Assembly: GCA_945861155.1 (NCBI GenBank)
Contig: CAMATN010000001.1
Coordinates: forward strand, 25,155-89,154
Length of the DNA: 64,000 nt
From: Rhizobium sp. Q54
GTDB lineage: Bacteria > Pseudomonadota > Alphaproteobacteria > ATCC43930 > CGMCC-115725
Direction: 5' to 3'
Part shown: piece after piece, positions 26,083 to 33,359 of the stretch
Layout of the letters: each line of letters starts with the position of its first letter
Numbering within the stretch: the first letter of the stretch is position 1
Notes under the pieces: generated by a model
Database searches by the model: none
Seen by the model: only the letters and a program-made list of their open reading frames with translations
Told to the model about the DNA's origin: nothing
Position numbers and translations under genes: made by a program

Positions 26083-27978
26083 ATGGCCGAGGAAAATAGC
26101 GACCGGGGGACGCTGGCCGACGCCGCCTCGGCGCCCGAAAGACGGTCGGGCGGGTTCATGCCGCCGCTCGTCGTCGCGGCCATCGTGATCGCCGGGCTCT
26201 ATTTCGCGCGGACGGTGCTGCAGCCGTTCGCGCTGGCGGTGCTGCTGAGCCTGATGCTGGCGCCGGCGGTACACTGGCTGGACCATCACGGGCTCGGGCG
26301 GGTTCCGGCGGTCCTCCTGACCGTACTATGCGCGTTTGTCGTGATTCTCGGTTTTGTCTTCGCGGTGGGAGAAGAGGCGATCGGGCTGGTGCGGAACCTG
26401 CCGCGCTATCAAGAGAACATCGCGGCGAAGATACGCTCGCTGAATGACGCGGTTCCCGGCGCCGGCATGCTGGGGCGGGCGAGCGGAGTGTTTAACGACC
26501 TCGCCGGCGAGTTTGCCGGCTCGGCGTCTCGCGGCGCACCGGCGATCGGCGTCGGCGTGCCCGGCGATCTGACGGCGCCTGCGACGCCCGCGCCGCCGAT
26601 GTCGGTTGAGATCCGCGAGCCCGGGCTGGCCCCGCTCGATGTATTGCGAAACGTCGTAGGTCCGGTGCTGTCGCCGCTGGCATCGGGCGGGCTGGTCATG
26701 CTGTTTGTCGTGCTGATCCTGCTGAAGCGCGAGGATTTGCGCGACCGCGTGCTGCGCCTCGCCGGCGCGCGCGATCTCCATCGCACGACCGCAGCGATGA
26801 ACGAGGCTGCCGAAAGGATCAGCAAATACCTGTTGATGCAGCTCGCGGTCGGGCTTTCCTTCGGCATACCGGTCGGCATTGGGCTCGCGGTGATCGGGAT
26901 TCCGAATGCGCCGCTCTGGGGCATGCTCGGCGTGGTGCTGCGTTTCATCCCGTTGATCGGCGGCCCGATTGCCGCGGTGTTCCCGGTCGCGCTGGCGATC
27001 GCGGTATCGCCGGGCTGGGGGCCCTTGCTGTGGACGGTCCTGCTGTTCATCGCGATCGAGGTGATCATCGGAAATGTCGTAGAGCCGCTCGTCTATGGCC
27101 GCAGCACCGGCCTCTCCCCTGTGGCGGTGGTCGCCGCGGCCGTGTTCTGGACCTGGCTGTGGGGGGTGGTCGGGCTGTTGCTGGCGACGCCGCTGACGGT
27201 CTGTCTGGTGGTGCTCGGGCGCTATGTGCCGCACCTGCAGTTCCTCGACATTCTGCTCGGCAATCGCCCGGTGCTGTCGCCCGAGGAGAGCTTCTATCAG
27301 CGGCTGCTCGCCCGCGATCCTGAGGAAGCCACCGAGCAGGCCGAGGAATTCGCCCGGGAAAAATCGCTAGCGGAATTTTTCGATGAGGTCGCGGTTCCGG
27401 CCTTGGTAATGGCCCAGGCCGACAGCGACCGCGCCGCGCTGACGCCGCAGCGCCGCGCCGTGATCGCCGAGGGCGTCGCCGCGATCCTCGACAATCTGGT
27501 CGAGGAGGGGCGCGCCGAACTCGACGAGTCGGAAGCGGACGGGCCGACGATCGCTTTGCTGGCCGGCCGGAACGAACTCGATCTCGCGGCGGCATGGCTG
27601 CTGCAGCATCTGTTGCGACTGCGCGGCCACCGCACCGTGGTGTTCGCGCCCGACGCGGTGTCGACCTTCAACCTCGATCGCCTGCCGCTGCGCGGTGTGC
27701 AGGTCGTGTGTCTGTCGTTGCTCAGCACCAGCTCGGCCGCCCGCGCCCGCTATCTCGTCCGGCGCATCCGACGGCAGGCGCGGCGGGCGAATGTGGTGAT
27801 CGGGTTTTGGGGCCAAAGCGGGGCCGATTTTTCGCTGCAAGAGGCGACTACCGCTACCGCCGCCGATAAGGTCGTCATCACCCTCGCCGCCGCGCTCGCC
27901 GACATCGAGGCGGTGCTGGCCGAGGGCCATCCCGGCGCCGACAAACCCTCCGACAAACTCGCCCGCCAATCGGCGTGA
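26083..27978 (+). CDS. AI-2E family (PerM-type) permease with a long C-terminal domain
   Basis: A 631-residue protein, against about 350-400 for ordinary PF01594 members. The membrane part (about 25-385) has the family landmarks LAPAVHWLDHHGLGRVPAVLL and FIPLIGGPIAAV. A cytosolic extension follows, with an acidic helical stretch (about 405-500) and then a Rossmann-like region (about 505-610: ALLAGRNELDLAAAWLLQHL, LLRLRGHRTVVF, VVCLSLLSTSS) that looks like a degenerate B12-binding fold without the DxHxxG cobalamin histidine. gggagg precedes ATG 26083. Members export small molecules or act as Na+/H+ antiporters; role here unknown. Confidence 0.88.
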   Translation: MAEENSDRGTLADAASAPERRSGGFMPPLVVAAIVIAGLYFARTVLQPFALAVLLSLMLAPAVHWLDHHGLGRVPAVLLTVLCAFVVILGFVFAVGEEAIGLVRNLPRYQENIAAKIRSLNDAVPGAGMLGRASGVFNDLAGEFAGSASRGAPAIGVGVPGDLTAPATPAPPMSVEIREPGLAPLDVLRNVVGPVLSPLASGGLVMLFVVLILLKREDLRDRVLRLAGARDLHRTTAAMNEAAERISKYLLMQLAVGLSFGIPVGIGLAVIGIPNAPLWGMLGVVLRFIPLIGGPIAAVFPVALAIAVSPGWGPLLWTVLLFIAIEVIIGNVVEPLVYGRSTGLSPVAVVAAAVFWTWLWGVVGLLLATPLTVCLVVLGRYVPHLQFLDILLGNRPVLSPEESFYQRLLARDPEEATEQAEEFAREKSLAEFFDEVAVPALVMAQADSDRAALTPQRRAVIAEGVAAILDNLVEEGRAELDESEADGPTIALLAGRNELDLAAAWLLQHLLRLRGHRTVVFAPDAVSTFNLDRLPLRGVQVVCLSLLSTSSAARARYLVRRIRRQARRANVVIGFWGQSGADFSLQEATTATAADKVVITLAAALADIEAVLAEGHPGADKPSDKLARQSA

Positions 27979-28034
27979 CATTAGTCTGACGCGGGCAATT
28001 GCGGCACTGTTCGCGATATGCAAACATCACCGCA

Positions 28035-28292
28035 ATGCAGGTCGTGATCGCCCGTGATGCCTTGAAGGTGCTGTCACGCATGCAGCCGGCCAAAGCTCGG
28101 GATATTCGTGAGGCGGTCACCCAGATGGCCGCTGACCCGAGCGCGCCGAACAACAATCTGCGACCGCTGAAAGGCGTGCCGAACGGTTTTCGCATCCGAG
28201 TCGGGGATTGGCGCGTGTCGTATACGCTTGATCGCGCTGCCGATCTGGTCAGCGTTTTTGAGATCGCGGCGAGAGGAGGGGCGTATCGATGA
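28035..28292 (+). CDS. RelE/ParE-superfamily toxin
   Basis: An 85-residue protein starting at ATG 28035. The RelE pattern is clear: VIARDALKVLSRM, LRPLKGVPNGFRIRVGDWRVSYTL and a C-terminal VFEIAARGGAYR. Toxins of this family cleave ribosome-bound mRNA, and the basic residues expected for that (Arg in FRIRVGDWR, C-terminal Arg) are present. Its stop overlaps the start of the antitoxin gene by 4 bases. Confidence 0.9.
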   Translation: MQVVIARDALKVLSRMQPAKARDIREAVTQMAADPSAPNNNLRPLKGVPNGFRIRVGDWRVSYTLDRAADLVSVFEIAARGGAYR

Positions 28293-28753
28293 ACACGCGG
28301 CGTATTGGTCCACGCATCCGCGCCGGTGGGGCGGATGCCGAGGCGGTCCGGGCCTTCATTGCCGAGAAAATCCCTGAAGCCCGGGTCGTCGGCGAGGGTG
28401 AGCCCGCCGATTTCGTCATGATGAAACAAGAGGATTTCGAGGAGGCGCTGGAGGATGCCGCAGCTGTCGCCGCCTATGCGCGAACTCGCCACGAGGAGTT
28501 CGTGCCGATTGCGCTCGCCGACCGCCTTCTCGCGGGCGAGAGCCCCGTCAAGGTCTGGCGCGAGTATCGCGGCCTTGGCTTGGCTGCGCTCGCGACCGCC
28601 GCGGGGATCGGCAAGGGCTATCTATCGCAAATCGAGAACGGGCACCGCCAAGGCACGGTCGATACGCTCCGGAAGCTCGCGGCGACTCTGTCGGTCGACC
28701 TCGACGATCTGACCCGACCCGCGCCTTCCCGCGACGCGGCCAAGGGCGCGTGA
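28289..28753 (+). CDS. XRE-family antitoxin of the RelE-type toxin
   Basis: A 154-residue protein. The C-terminal XRE helix-turn-helix (about 85-145) reads LAALATAAGIGKGYLSQIENGHRQGT. The preceding LADRLLAGESPVKVWREYRGLGL is the signature seen in this antitoxin group, and the N-terminal part (about 40-75, DFVMMKQEDFEEAL) probably wraps the toxin. Toxin-first order and ATGA overlap are typical of HigBA-like modules. It likely represses its own promoter in the 56-base gap after the AI-2E gene. Confidence 0.9.
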   Translation: MNTRRIGPRIRAGGADAEAVRAFIAEKIPEARVVGEGEPADFVMMKQEDFEEALEDAAAVAAYARTRHEEFVPIALADRLLAGESPVKVWREYRGLGLAALATAAGIGKGYLSQIENGHRQGTVDTLRKLAATLSVDLDDLTRPAPSRDAAKGA

Positions 28754-28776
28754 GGCGCCGATTCCATCGGACTGGA

Positions 28777-29565
28777 TCACCGCCCCTTCAACACCGGCTT
28801 GCGGCGCTCGCGCCAGGCTTGGTGCGCTTCCTTTTTGTCCTCGGTCAGTTCGAGCGCCATGAAGCGGTAGAGATCGGCGTTGGCCGCCTCGCGCAGCGAC
28901 CCGTCGAGCCCGAAGGCAACCGCCTCCTTGGCAAGGCGCGCTGCGAGTGGCGGCAGCGTCGCGATATGCTCGGCGACTTCCATCGCCTTCGCCATCAATT
29001 CGCCGTGCGGCGCCACCCATTGCGCGAGGCCGGCCCGATAGGCCTCGTCGGCCTTCAGCGGAAACCCCATCGCGAGCTTCATCGCCTGGCCGCGGCCGAC
29101 CCAGCGCGCGAGCCGCACCGTGCCGCCCTGCGCCGGCAGGATGCCGAGCGAGACCTGGGTCAGCCGCCACTCGGCGCGTTCGGAGGCGACGATCAGGTCG
29201 CAGCAATAGGTCACGATGCAGCCGATCCCGATCGCATAGCCGTTGACCGCCGCGACCGTCGGCTTGGCGAAATCCGACAGCAAATTCATCGCCTGATGGC
29301 GCCGCCGCTTTGGCAGGGCCTCGATTGCGTCGGCGATCGAATCGCTGGTGTGGGTCTTCGGGTCCTTGATGTTGGCGCCGGCGCTGAACGCGCCCCCCGC
29401 CTCGTCGCCGGTCAGCACCACGCAGCGGATGTCGGGATCGTCCTCGATCTGCGGCAACATTTCCTTCAGAGCGGCATTGTAATCCTCGCCCCAGGCATTG
29501 CGCGCCTGCGGCCGCGACAAGGTCAGGATCGCGATCGCGCCGCGTTTTTCGTACAGCAAGGGCAT
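28777..29565 (-). CDS. enoyl-CoA hydratase/isomerase family protein
   Basis: A 262-residue crotonase-fold enzyme. Oxyanion-hole segments are AFSAGANIKD and NGYAIGIGC. The acidic residue expected near residue 115-140 (EWRLTQVSLGILP) differs from the classic EIxLG(I) so the reaction may not be simple hydration. It lies just downstream of a convergent toxin-antitoxin pair and near the CaiB and second hydratase genes, but a 250-base repeat-bearing gap separates them. Confidence 0.9.
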   Translation of the reverse strand: MPLLYEKRGAIAILTLSRPQARNAWGEDYNAALKEMLPQIEDDPDIRCVVLTGDEAGGAFSAGANIKDPKTHTSDSIADAIEALPKRRRHQAMNLLSDFAKPTVAAVNGYAIGIGCIVTYCCDLIVASERAEWRLTQVSLGILPAQGGTVRLARWVGRGQAMKLAMGFPLKADEAYRAGLAQWVAPHGELMAKAMEVAEHIATLPPLAARLAKEAVAFGLDGSLREAANADLYRFMALELTEDKKEAHQAWRERRKPVLKGR

Positions 29566-29591
29566 GGGCTTCCTCCCGCTCCAACCCGATT

Positions 29592-29652
29592 GTCATCCCG
29601 GCGAAAGCCGGGACCCATGTCCGCCATGGATACCGGCTTTCGCCGGTATGAC
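29592..29652. repeat. REP palindrome between the hydratase and CoA-transferase genes
   Basis: gtcatcccggcgaaagccgg opens and ccggctttcgccggtatgac closes the element, forming a long imperfect hairpin. The remainder of the 29566-29815 gap holds no gene that I can see. Confidence 0.85.
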
Positions 29653-29815
29653 AAGAAGAGATACTCGACCGCTGATCGGGAACCAGCCCCCGCGGGTTTG
29701 GTTATGAGTTGCAGGCCTGAACACTGAGCAATGCCGGGGCAACCGACGGTGTGGTGTATCGTGCGAGGTATAGCGCCTATTCCCGCATCGTTTTGGACCT
29801 CATCCGGGGCGGCCG

Positions 29816-31021
29816 TTAAATAACGCCGCCGGCGTTGAGTTCGGCGATCTCTCCGGCTGAAAGCCCCAGCCAGCCGCCGTAGATTTGGGCGTTGTGCTGG
29901 CCGAGCTTCGGGCTCGGGGTTGTCTCGACCTTGTCCGCGCCGTGATAGCGCAGCGGCGAATTCGGCACGACCAGGCGGCCGATCTCGTCGTGCTCGATCC
30001 ATTCGAGCATGCCGCGCTCGTGCATGTGCGGATCGTGCATGACTTCGCCTACGTCGCGCACCGGCGCCAGAGGAATGCGGTGGCGCTTGGCGATCGCGAA
30101 TATTTCCATCTTGCCGAGGGTGCGGGTCCAGTCGGCGATCGCCCCGTCGGCCGCCTCACGGTGCCTGACCCGGGCGGCGTTGTCGGCGAAGCGCGGGTCG
30201 TCGCGCAATTCCTCGCGGCCCATCGCCTTCAACAGGCTGTGCCAATGCTCCTCGACCGCGAGGTTCATCGCGACATAGCCGTCATTGGTCGGATAGACGT
30301 TGATCGGCACGCGGCCGTGGCTGGAATTGCCGGTGCGCGGCGGCACCTCGCCGGTCTGCCAATAGGCTTCGAGCTGCGAGGTCAGGGTCGCGTAGGCGGC
30401 CTCCTGCATCGCCACCTCGACGAGGCGGCCCTTGCCGGTGTGCTCGCGCTCGAAGAGGGCGGTGATCGTCGCGGCATAAAGGTGGATGCCGGAGAGGAAA
30501 TCGACGACCGCCGGCCCGGCCTTGAGCGGCGGCTCGTCGGGGAGGCCAGTGACGCTGATCAGTCCCGACACCGCCTGGATCGTCAGATCCATCGCCAGAT
30601 TGTCGCGGTCGGGACCCGACAGGCCGTAGCCGGTGCCCGACGCGTAGACGAGGCGCGGGTTGATCCGGCTCACGACGCTCCAACCGACGCCAAGCCGGTC
30701 CATGACGCCGGGAGCGAAGTTTTCGAGCAGCACATCGGCCTTCGCGACCATCCGGAACAAGAGGTCGCGCCCGCGCTCGTGTTTCAGGTTGAGGGTGATC
30801 GCGCGCTTGTTGCCGTTGAGCATCGCGATCGGGAACGTCGTGCTTTTGCCGGCGGGCGCGCGCCGGCGCAGCGGTTCGCCCAGGGGCGGCTCGATCTTGA
30901 TCACGTCGGCGCCGGCCTTGGCCATCAGCATCGTCGCGTACGGCCCCTGATAGACCTGGCCGAAATCGAGCACGGTGATGCCGGCCAGCGGCCGGTTGGC
31001 GCGAGGCTCGCCCATTGACAT
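29816..31021 (-). CDS. family III CoA-transferase (CaiB/BaiF)
   Basis: A 401-residue enzyme that transfers CoA between carboxylic acids. It has the family opening PLAGITVLDFGQVYQGPYAT, then GADVIKIEPP, NKRAITLNLK and the catalytic Asp region DLTIQAVSGLISVTG. Length is normal. With the adjacent enoyl-CoA hydratase 7 bases upstream in the same direction it probably forms a two-gene unit for activation and hydration of an unknown acid. Confidence 0.93.
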   Translation of the reverse strand: MSMGEPRANRPLAGITVLDFGQVYQGPYATMLMAKAGADVIKIEPPLGEPLRRRAPAGKSTTFPIAMLNGNKRAITLNLKHERGRDLLFRMVAKADVLLENFAPGVMDRLGVGWSVVSRINPRLVYASGTGYGLSGPDRDNLAMDLTIQAVSGLISVTGLPDEPPLKAGPAVVDFLSGIHLYAATITALFEREHTGKGRLVEVAMQEAAYATLTSQLEAYWQTGEVPPRTGNSSHGRVPINVYPTNDGYVAMNLAVEEHWHSLLKAMGREELRDDPRFADNAARVRHREAADGAIADWTRTLGKMEIFAIAKRHRIPLAPVRDVGEVMHDPHMHERGMLEWIEHDEIGRLVVPNSPLRYHGADKVETTPSPKLGQHNAQIYGGWLGLSAGEIAELNAGGVI

Positions 31022-31028
31022 TGCCGGG

Positions 31029-31826
31029 CTACCGCCCCTTGAAGGGACGCGGCGGGCGCTTTTCGGCGAAGGCGCTCGCCGCCTCGTGGAAATCCTCGGT
31101 CAGATAGAGCGCGAACGGCGCGGCGATGAACTGCGCCTCGCGGGTGATGCGCTCCAAGTACCATCGGCGCGTGCGCACGGTGGTTCGGACGCTCAACGGC
31201 GGGTTCTTGGCCACCTGCAAGGCCAGTTCCCGCGCTACTTCCAGATGCTGTCCGGCGGGGGCGACCCGGTTGAAGATGCCCGCGGCAAGCCCTTCCTCGG
31301 CCGTGAAAAACCGCCCCGTCAGGGCGATCTCCTCGCCGAAGGCGGCGGCGTTGCGGTAGTGGAACAAGGCCCAGTAGCGTGAGGCGCCGAGCCCGCGCGA
31401 GGTTTCGGTCAGCTGAAACCGCGTACCGGCCTCGGCGACGATCAGGTCGCATTCGAGAGTGAGGCCAAGCGCCAAGCCGAGCACATAACCGTGAACCGCC
31501 GCGATGACCGGCTTCCAATTGACCGCTCGGGTCAACAGATCGGCCGAATTGCTTCCCCGGCCCTGTGGCCCGCCGAGCCTCTTGAATTCTTCCGGGGTGC
31601 GCAACTGGCGCTGCCGAACATCCGCTCCGCTCGAAAACGCGCGGCCGCGACCGTTGAGGATCGCGACGTCGGCGTCGGGATCGAGGTCGAACCGGTGCAG
31701 CGCCTCGTCGAGCTGGCGCACGACCTCGTCGCTGACCGCGTTCAGCTTGTCCGGCCGGTTGATCGTGATCGTCGCGATCCGGTCGGCGCAGGCATATTCA
31801 ACGAAGTTTGGCTCGTCCGTGTCCAC
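31029..31826 (-). CDS. enoyl-CoA hydratase/isomerase family protein
   Basis: A 265-residue crotonase-fold protein with INRPDKLNAVSDEV, oxyanion segment RAFSSGADVRQ and HGYVLGLALGLTLECDLIVA. The second oxyanion block has Leu-Ala-Leu in place of the usual GGG/GAG, and the active-site acid region reads FQLTETSRGLG. It is first in a unit with the CaiB gene. Palindromic repeat 31848-31893 lies directly upstream, in its probable promoter/5' leader region. Confidence 0.9.
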   Translation of the reverse strand: MDTDEPNFVEYACADRIATITINRPDKLNAVSDEVVRQLDEALHRFDLDPDADVAILNGRGRAFSSGADVRQRQLRTPEEFKRLGGPQGRGSNSADLLTRAVNWKPVIAAVHGYVLGLALGLTLECDLIVAEAGTRFQLTETSRGLGASRYWALFHYRNAAAFGEEIALTGRFFTAEEGLAAGIFNRVAPAGQHLEVARELALQVAKNPPLSVRTTVRTRRWYLERITREAQFIAAPFALYLTEDFHEAASAFAEKRPPRPFKGR

Positions 31827-31847
31827 AATTCCCTCCCGCGCGGCTGC

Positions 31848-31893
31848 CCCCCACCCTACCCTCGCCCGCCTGCGGGGAAAGGTAGGGTGGGGG
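31848..31893. repeat. G/C palindromic element, third copy
   Basis: Perfect 13-base arms cccccaccctacc and ggtagggtggggg surround cgcccgcctgcgggga. Same family as the elements in the liv operon and in mfd. Confidence 0.85.
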
Positions 31894-31955
31894 TGGCAGC
31901 TTGCGGGGGGAGGGAGGGGCTGTCAACGGCGGCCCATATCGCGGTGGCGTCCTCG

Positions 31956-32033
31956 TCAGTAGACGAAAAGCCAAAGCAGTAGGATGATAGGGATCGGGAT
32001 GCCGAGCATCCACAGCATGATACCTTTGCCCAT
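31956..32033 (-). CDS. 25-residue single-pass membrane peptide
   Basis: Absent from the ORF track because of size. It starts MGKGIMLWMLGIPIPIILL and ends FVY. It is one hydrophobic helix after a short basic start, and a clear aggaga lies 8 bases before the ATG. Very small membrane peptides with the GIPIPIILL-type core recur beside stress genes in proteobacteria. It lies just downstream of the CsbD-like gene on the same strand, so joint expression is likely. Function unknown. Confidence 0.72.
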   Translation of the reverse strand: MGKGIMLWMLGIPIPIILLLWLFVY

Positions 32034-32076
32034 CGTTTAATCTCCTGGTTTGTCGCAAGCGAAATCGATGATCGAG

Positions 32077-32262
32077 CTATTTCTTGCCGATGATCTCGCG
32101 CACGGCGTCCTTGGCGTGGCCAATTCCGCTGCGCACATGGCCTTCGACTTGTTCGGCCTTGCCTTCGGCCTCGGTCTCGCGATCACCGGTGATCTTGCCG
32201 ACCGTTTCCTTGATCTTGCCGGTCACCTTGCGGAGACCACCCTCGATGCGTTGCTTGTCCAT
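32077..32262 (-). CDS. CsbD family stress-response protein
   Basis: A 61-residue hydrophilic protein starting MDKQRIEGGLRKVTGKIKE, which matches the CsbD (PF05532) repeat pattern G-x-x-x-K-x-K-x-x-x-G-x-x-T/I-G. cgaggtgttt precedes the ATG at 32262, so the 24 extra residues in the track are rejected. Such proteins are abundant under general stress; the mechanism is unknown. Confidence 0.92.
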   Translation of the reverse strand: MDKQRIEGGLRKVTGKIKETVGKITGDRETEAEGKAEQVEGHVRSGIGHAKDAVREIIGKK

Positions 32263-32370
32263 AAACACCTCGCCGGTTTTACCTCGCTTAGAACAGGCGG
32301 CAGGGCAAAGCGGTTCCGGGAAGGCGGCTCGCATCGTACGACTCCGCCCAGTTGCGTCGCGCGTTATCGG

Positions 32371-33297
32371 CTATTTGACTTCAATCAGTTCGATCGCCTC
32401 GCGGCTTGGGCCCTCGATCATCACCACTTGGGTATCGCCGAGCCGGTAGGGCCCCGCGTGAAAGGCGACGCCCTCGCTCTTCAACTTGTCGATCCAGGCC
32501 CCGAGATCGGTGACGCTGAGCCCGATATGGTCCTGCATTTGGCCGCGGCTGTCGGCCAAGGGCGCCGCGCCCTGGTTGGCGTACCAGGTCAGCACCACGT
32601 CGCCGAACTCGACGCCGGCGCGCGGCGAGCGGAACATCCCCTCGCGGTTGAGCGCCGGCCAGGTGCGGTCGGCGCCGCGCTCGACCCGGCAATTGGCCTC
32701 GCTCAGCTCGGTATCGGGGAAACCGGCGCGCACCGGCGCGTTGAGGTGCGTCTTGTACCAAAGGAGCGCGCAGAACGGCTGCTCGTGCCACATATGCACA
32801 TGGTTGAAGCGCTCCTGCGGGTAGTCGCCGGCGATTTCGAACAGCGCGTCCTCGGGGCCGCCCGACATATAGGCGAAACCGCCCTGGCGGGTCGGCTCCA
32901 CTTTTTTTGCCTTGGCTTCGGCAATCTGAGCCCGGGTTAGCCCGAGGGTGCTGCCGACGCTCGGCCAGGTGTCGCTGCTGATCAGCACCGAGCCGCCTTC
33001 GTCGGTCGTGTACAGCGGACGCATGTTGACCTCGGGCCGATCCTTGAAGCTCTGGACGCTCGCTTGGGAATCGACCACGTGCCAACCGAAATGCCAGATC
33101 GCGCTTGGCGGCTCGCTCGGCGGCGGGCTGTCCACCTTGTCGAACAGGATCATGACGTTGTTCGGCGAGAGAAGGGCCTTGTGCCCGCCCCAGCTGCCCT
33201 TCGTCGTGCTGGGAAATTGCCTGACATAAAAATCGATCGCGGCGTCGGGATCGACCGAGTTCAGGTGGATGTGGTGAAAGCCGGGGGTCGGCAACAT
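32371..33297 (-). CDS. VOC superfamily (glyoxalase/extradiol dioxygenase-like) protein
   Basis: A 308-residue two-module VOC protein. The first module begins FHHIHLNSVDPDAAIDFYVRQFP and the second ends LGAWIDKLKSEGVAFHAGPYRLG. Candidate metal ligands are His of HHIHL, His of FNHVHMWHEQ and a C-terminal Glu (AIELIEVK). ggaggagaccc lies before the ATG. The substrate is unknown; its tandem-module size fits ring-cleavage-like or lactoylglutathione lyase-like enzymes. Confidence 0.85.
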   Translation of the reverse strand: MLPTPGFHHIHLNSVDPDAAIDFYVRQFPSTTKGSWGGHKALLSPNNVMILFDKVDSPPPSEPPSAIWHFGWHVVDSQASVQSFKDRPEVNMRPLYTTDEGGSVLISSDTWPSVGSTLGLTRAQIAEAKAKKVEPTRQGGFAYMSGGPEDALFEIAGDYPQERFNHVHMWHEQPFCALLWYKTHLNAPVRAGFPDTELSEANCRVERGADRTWPALNREGMFRSPRAGVEFGDVVLTWYANQGAAPLADSRGQMQDHIGLSVTDLGAWIDKLKSEGVAFHAGPYRLGDTQVVMIEGPSREAIELIEVK

Positions 33298-33359
33298 CGG
33301 TGGGTCTCCTCCAGGGTTTTGCCTACTATGCCCCGGCCCGCAGGCGCTTCACAGTCGTT

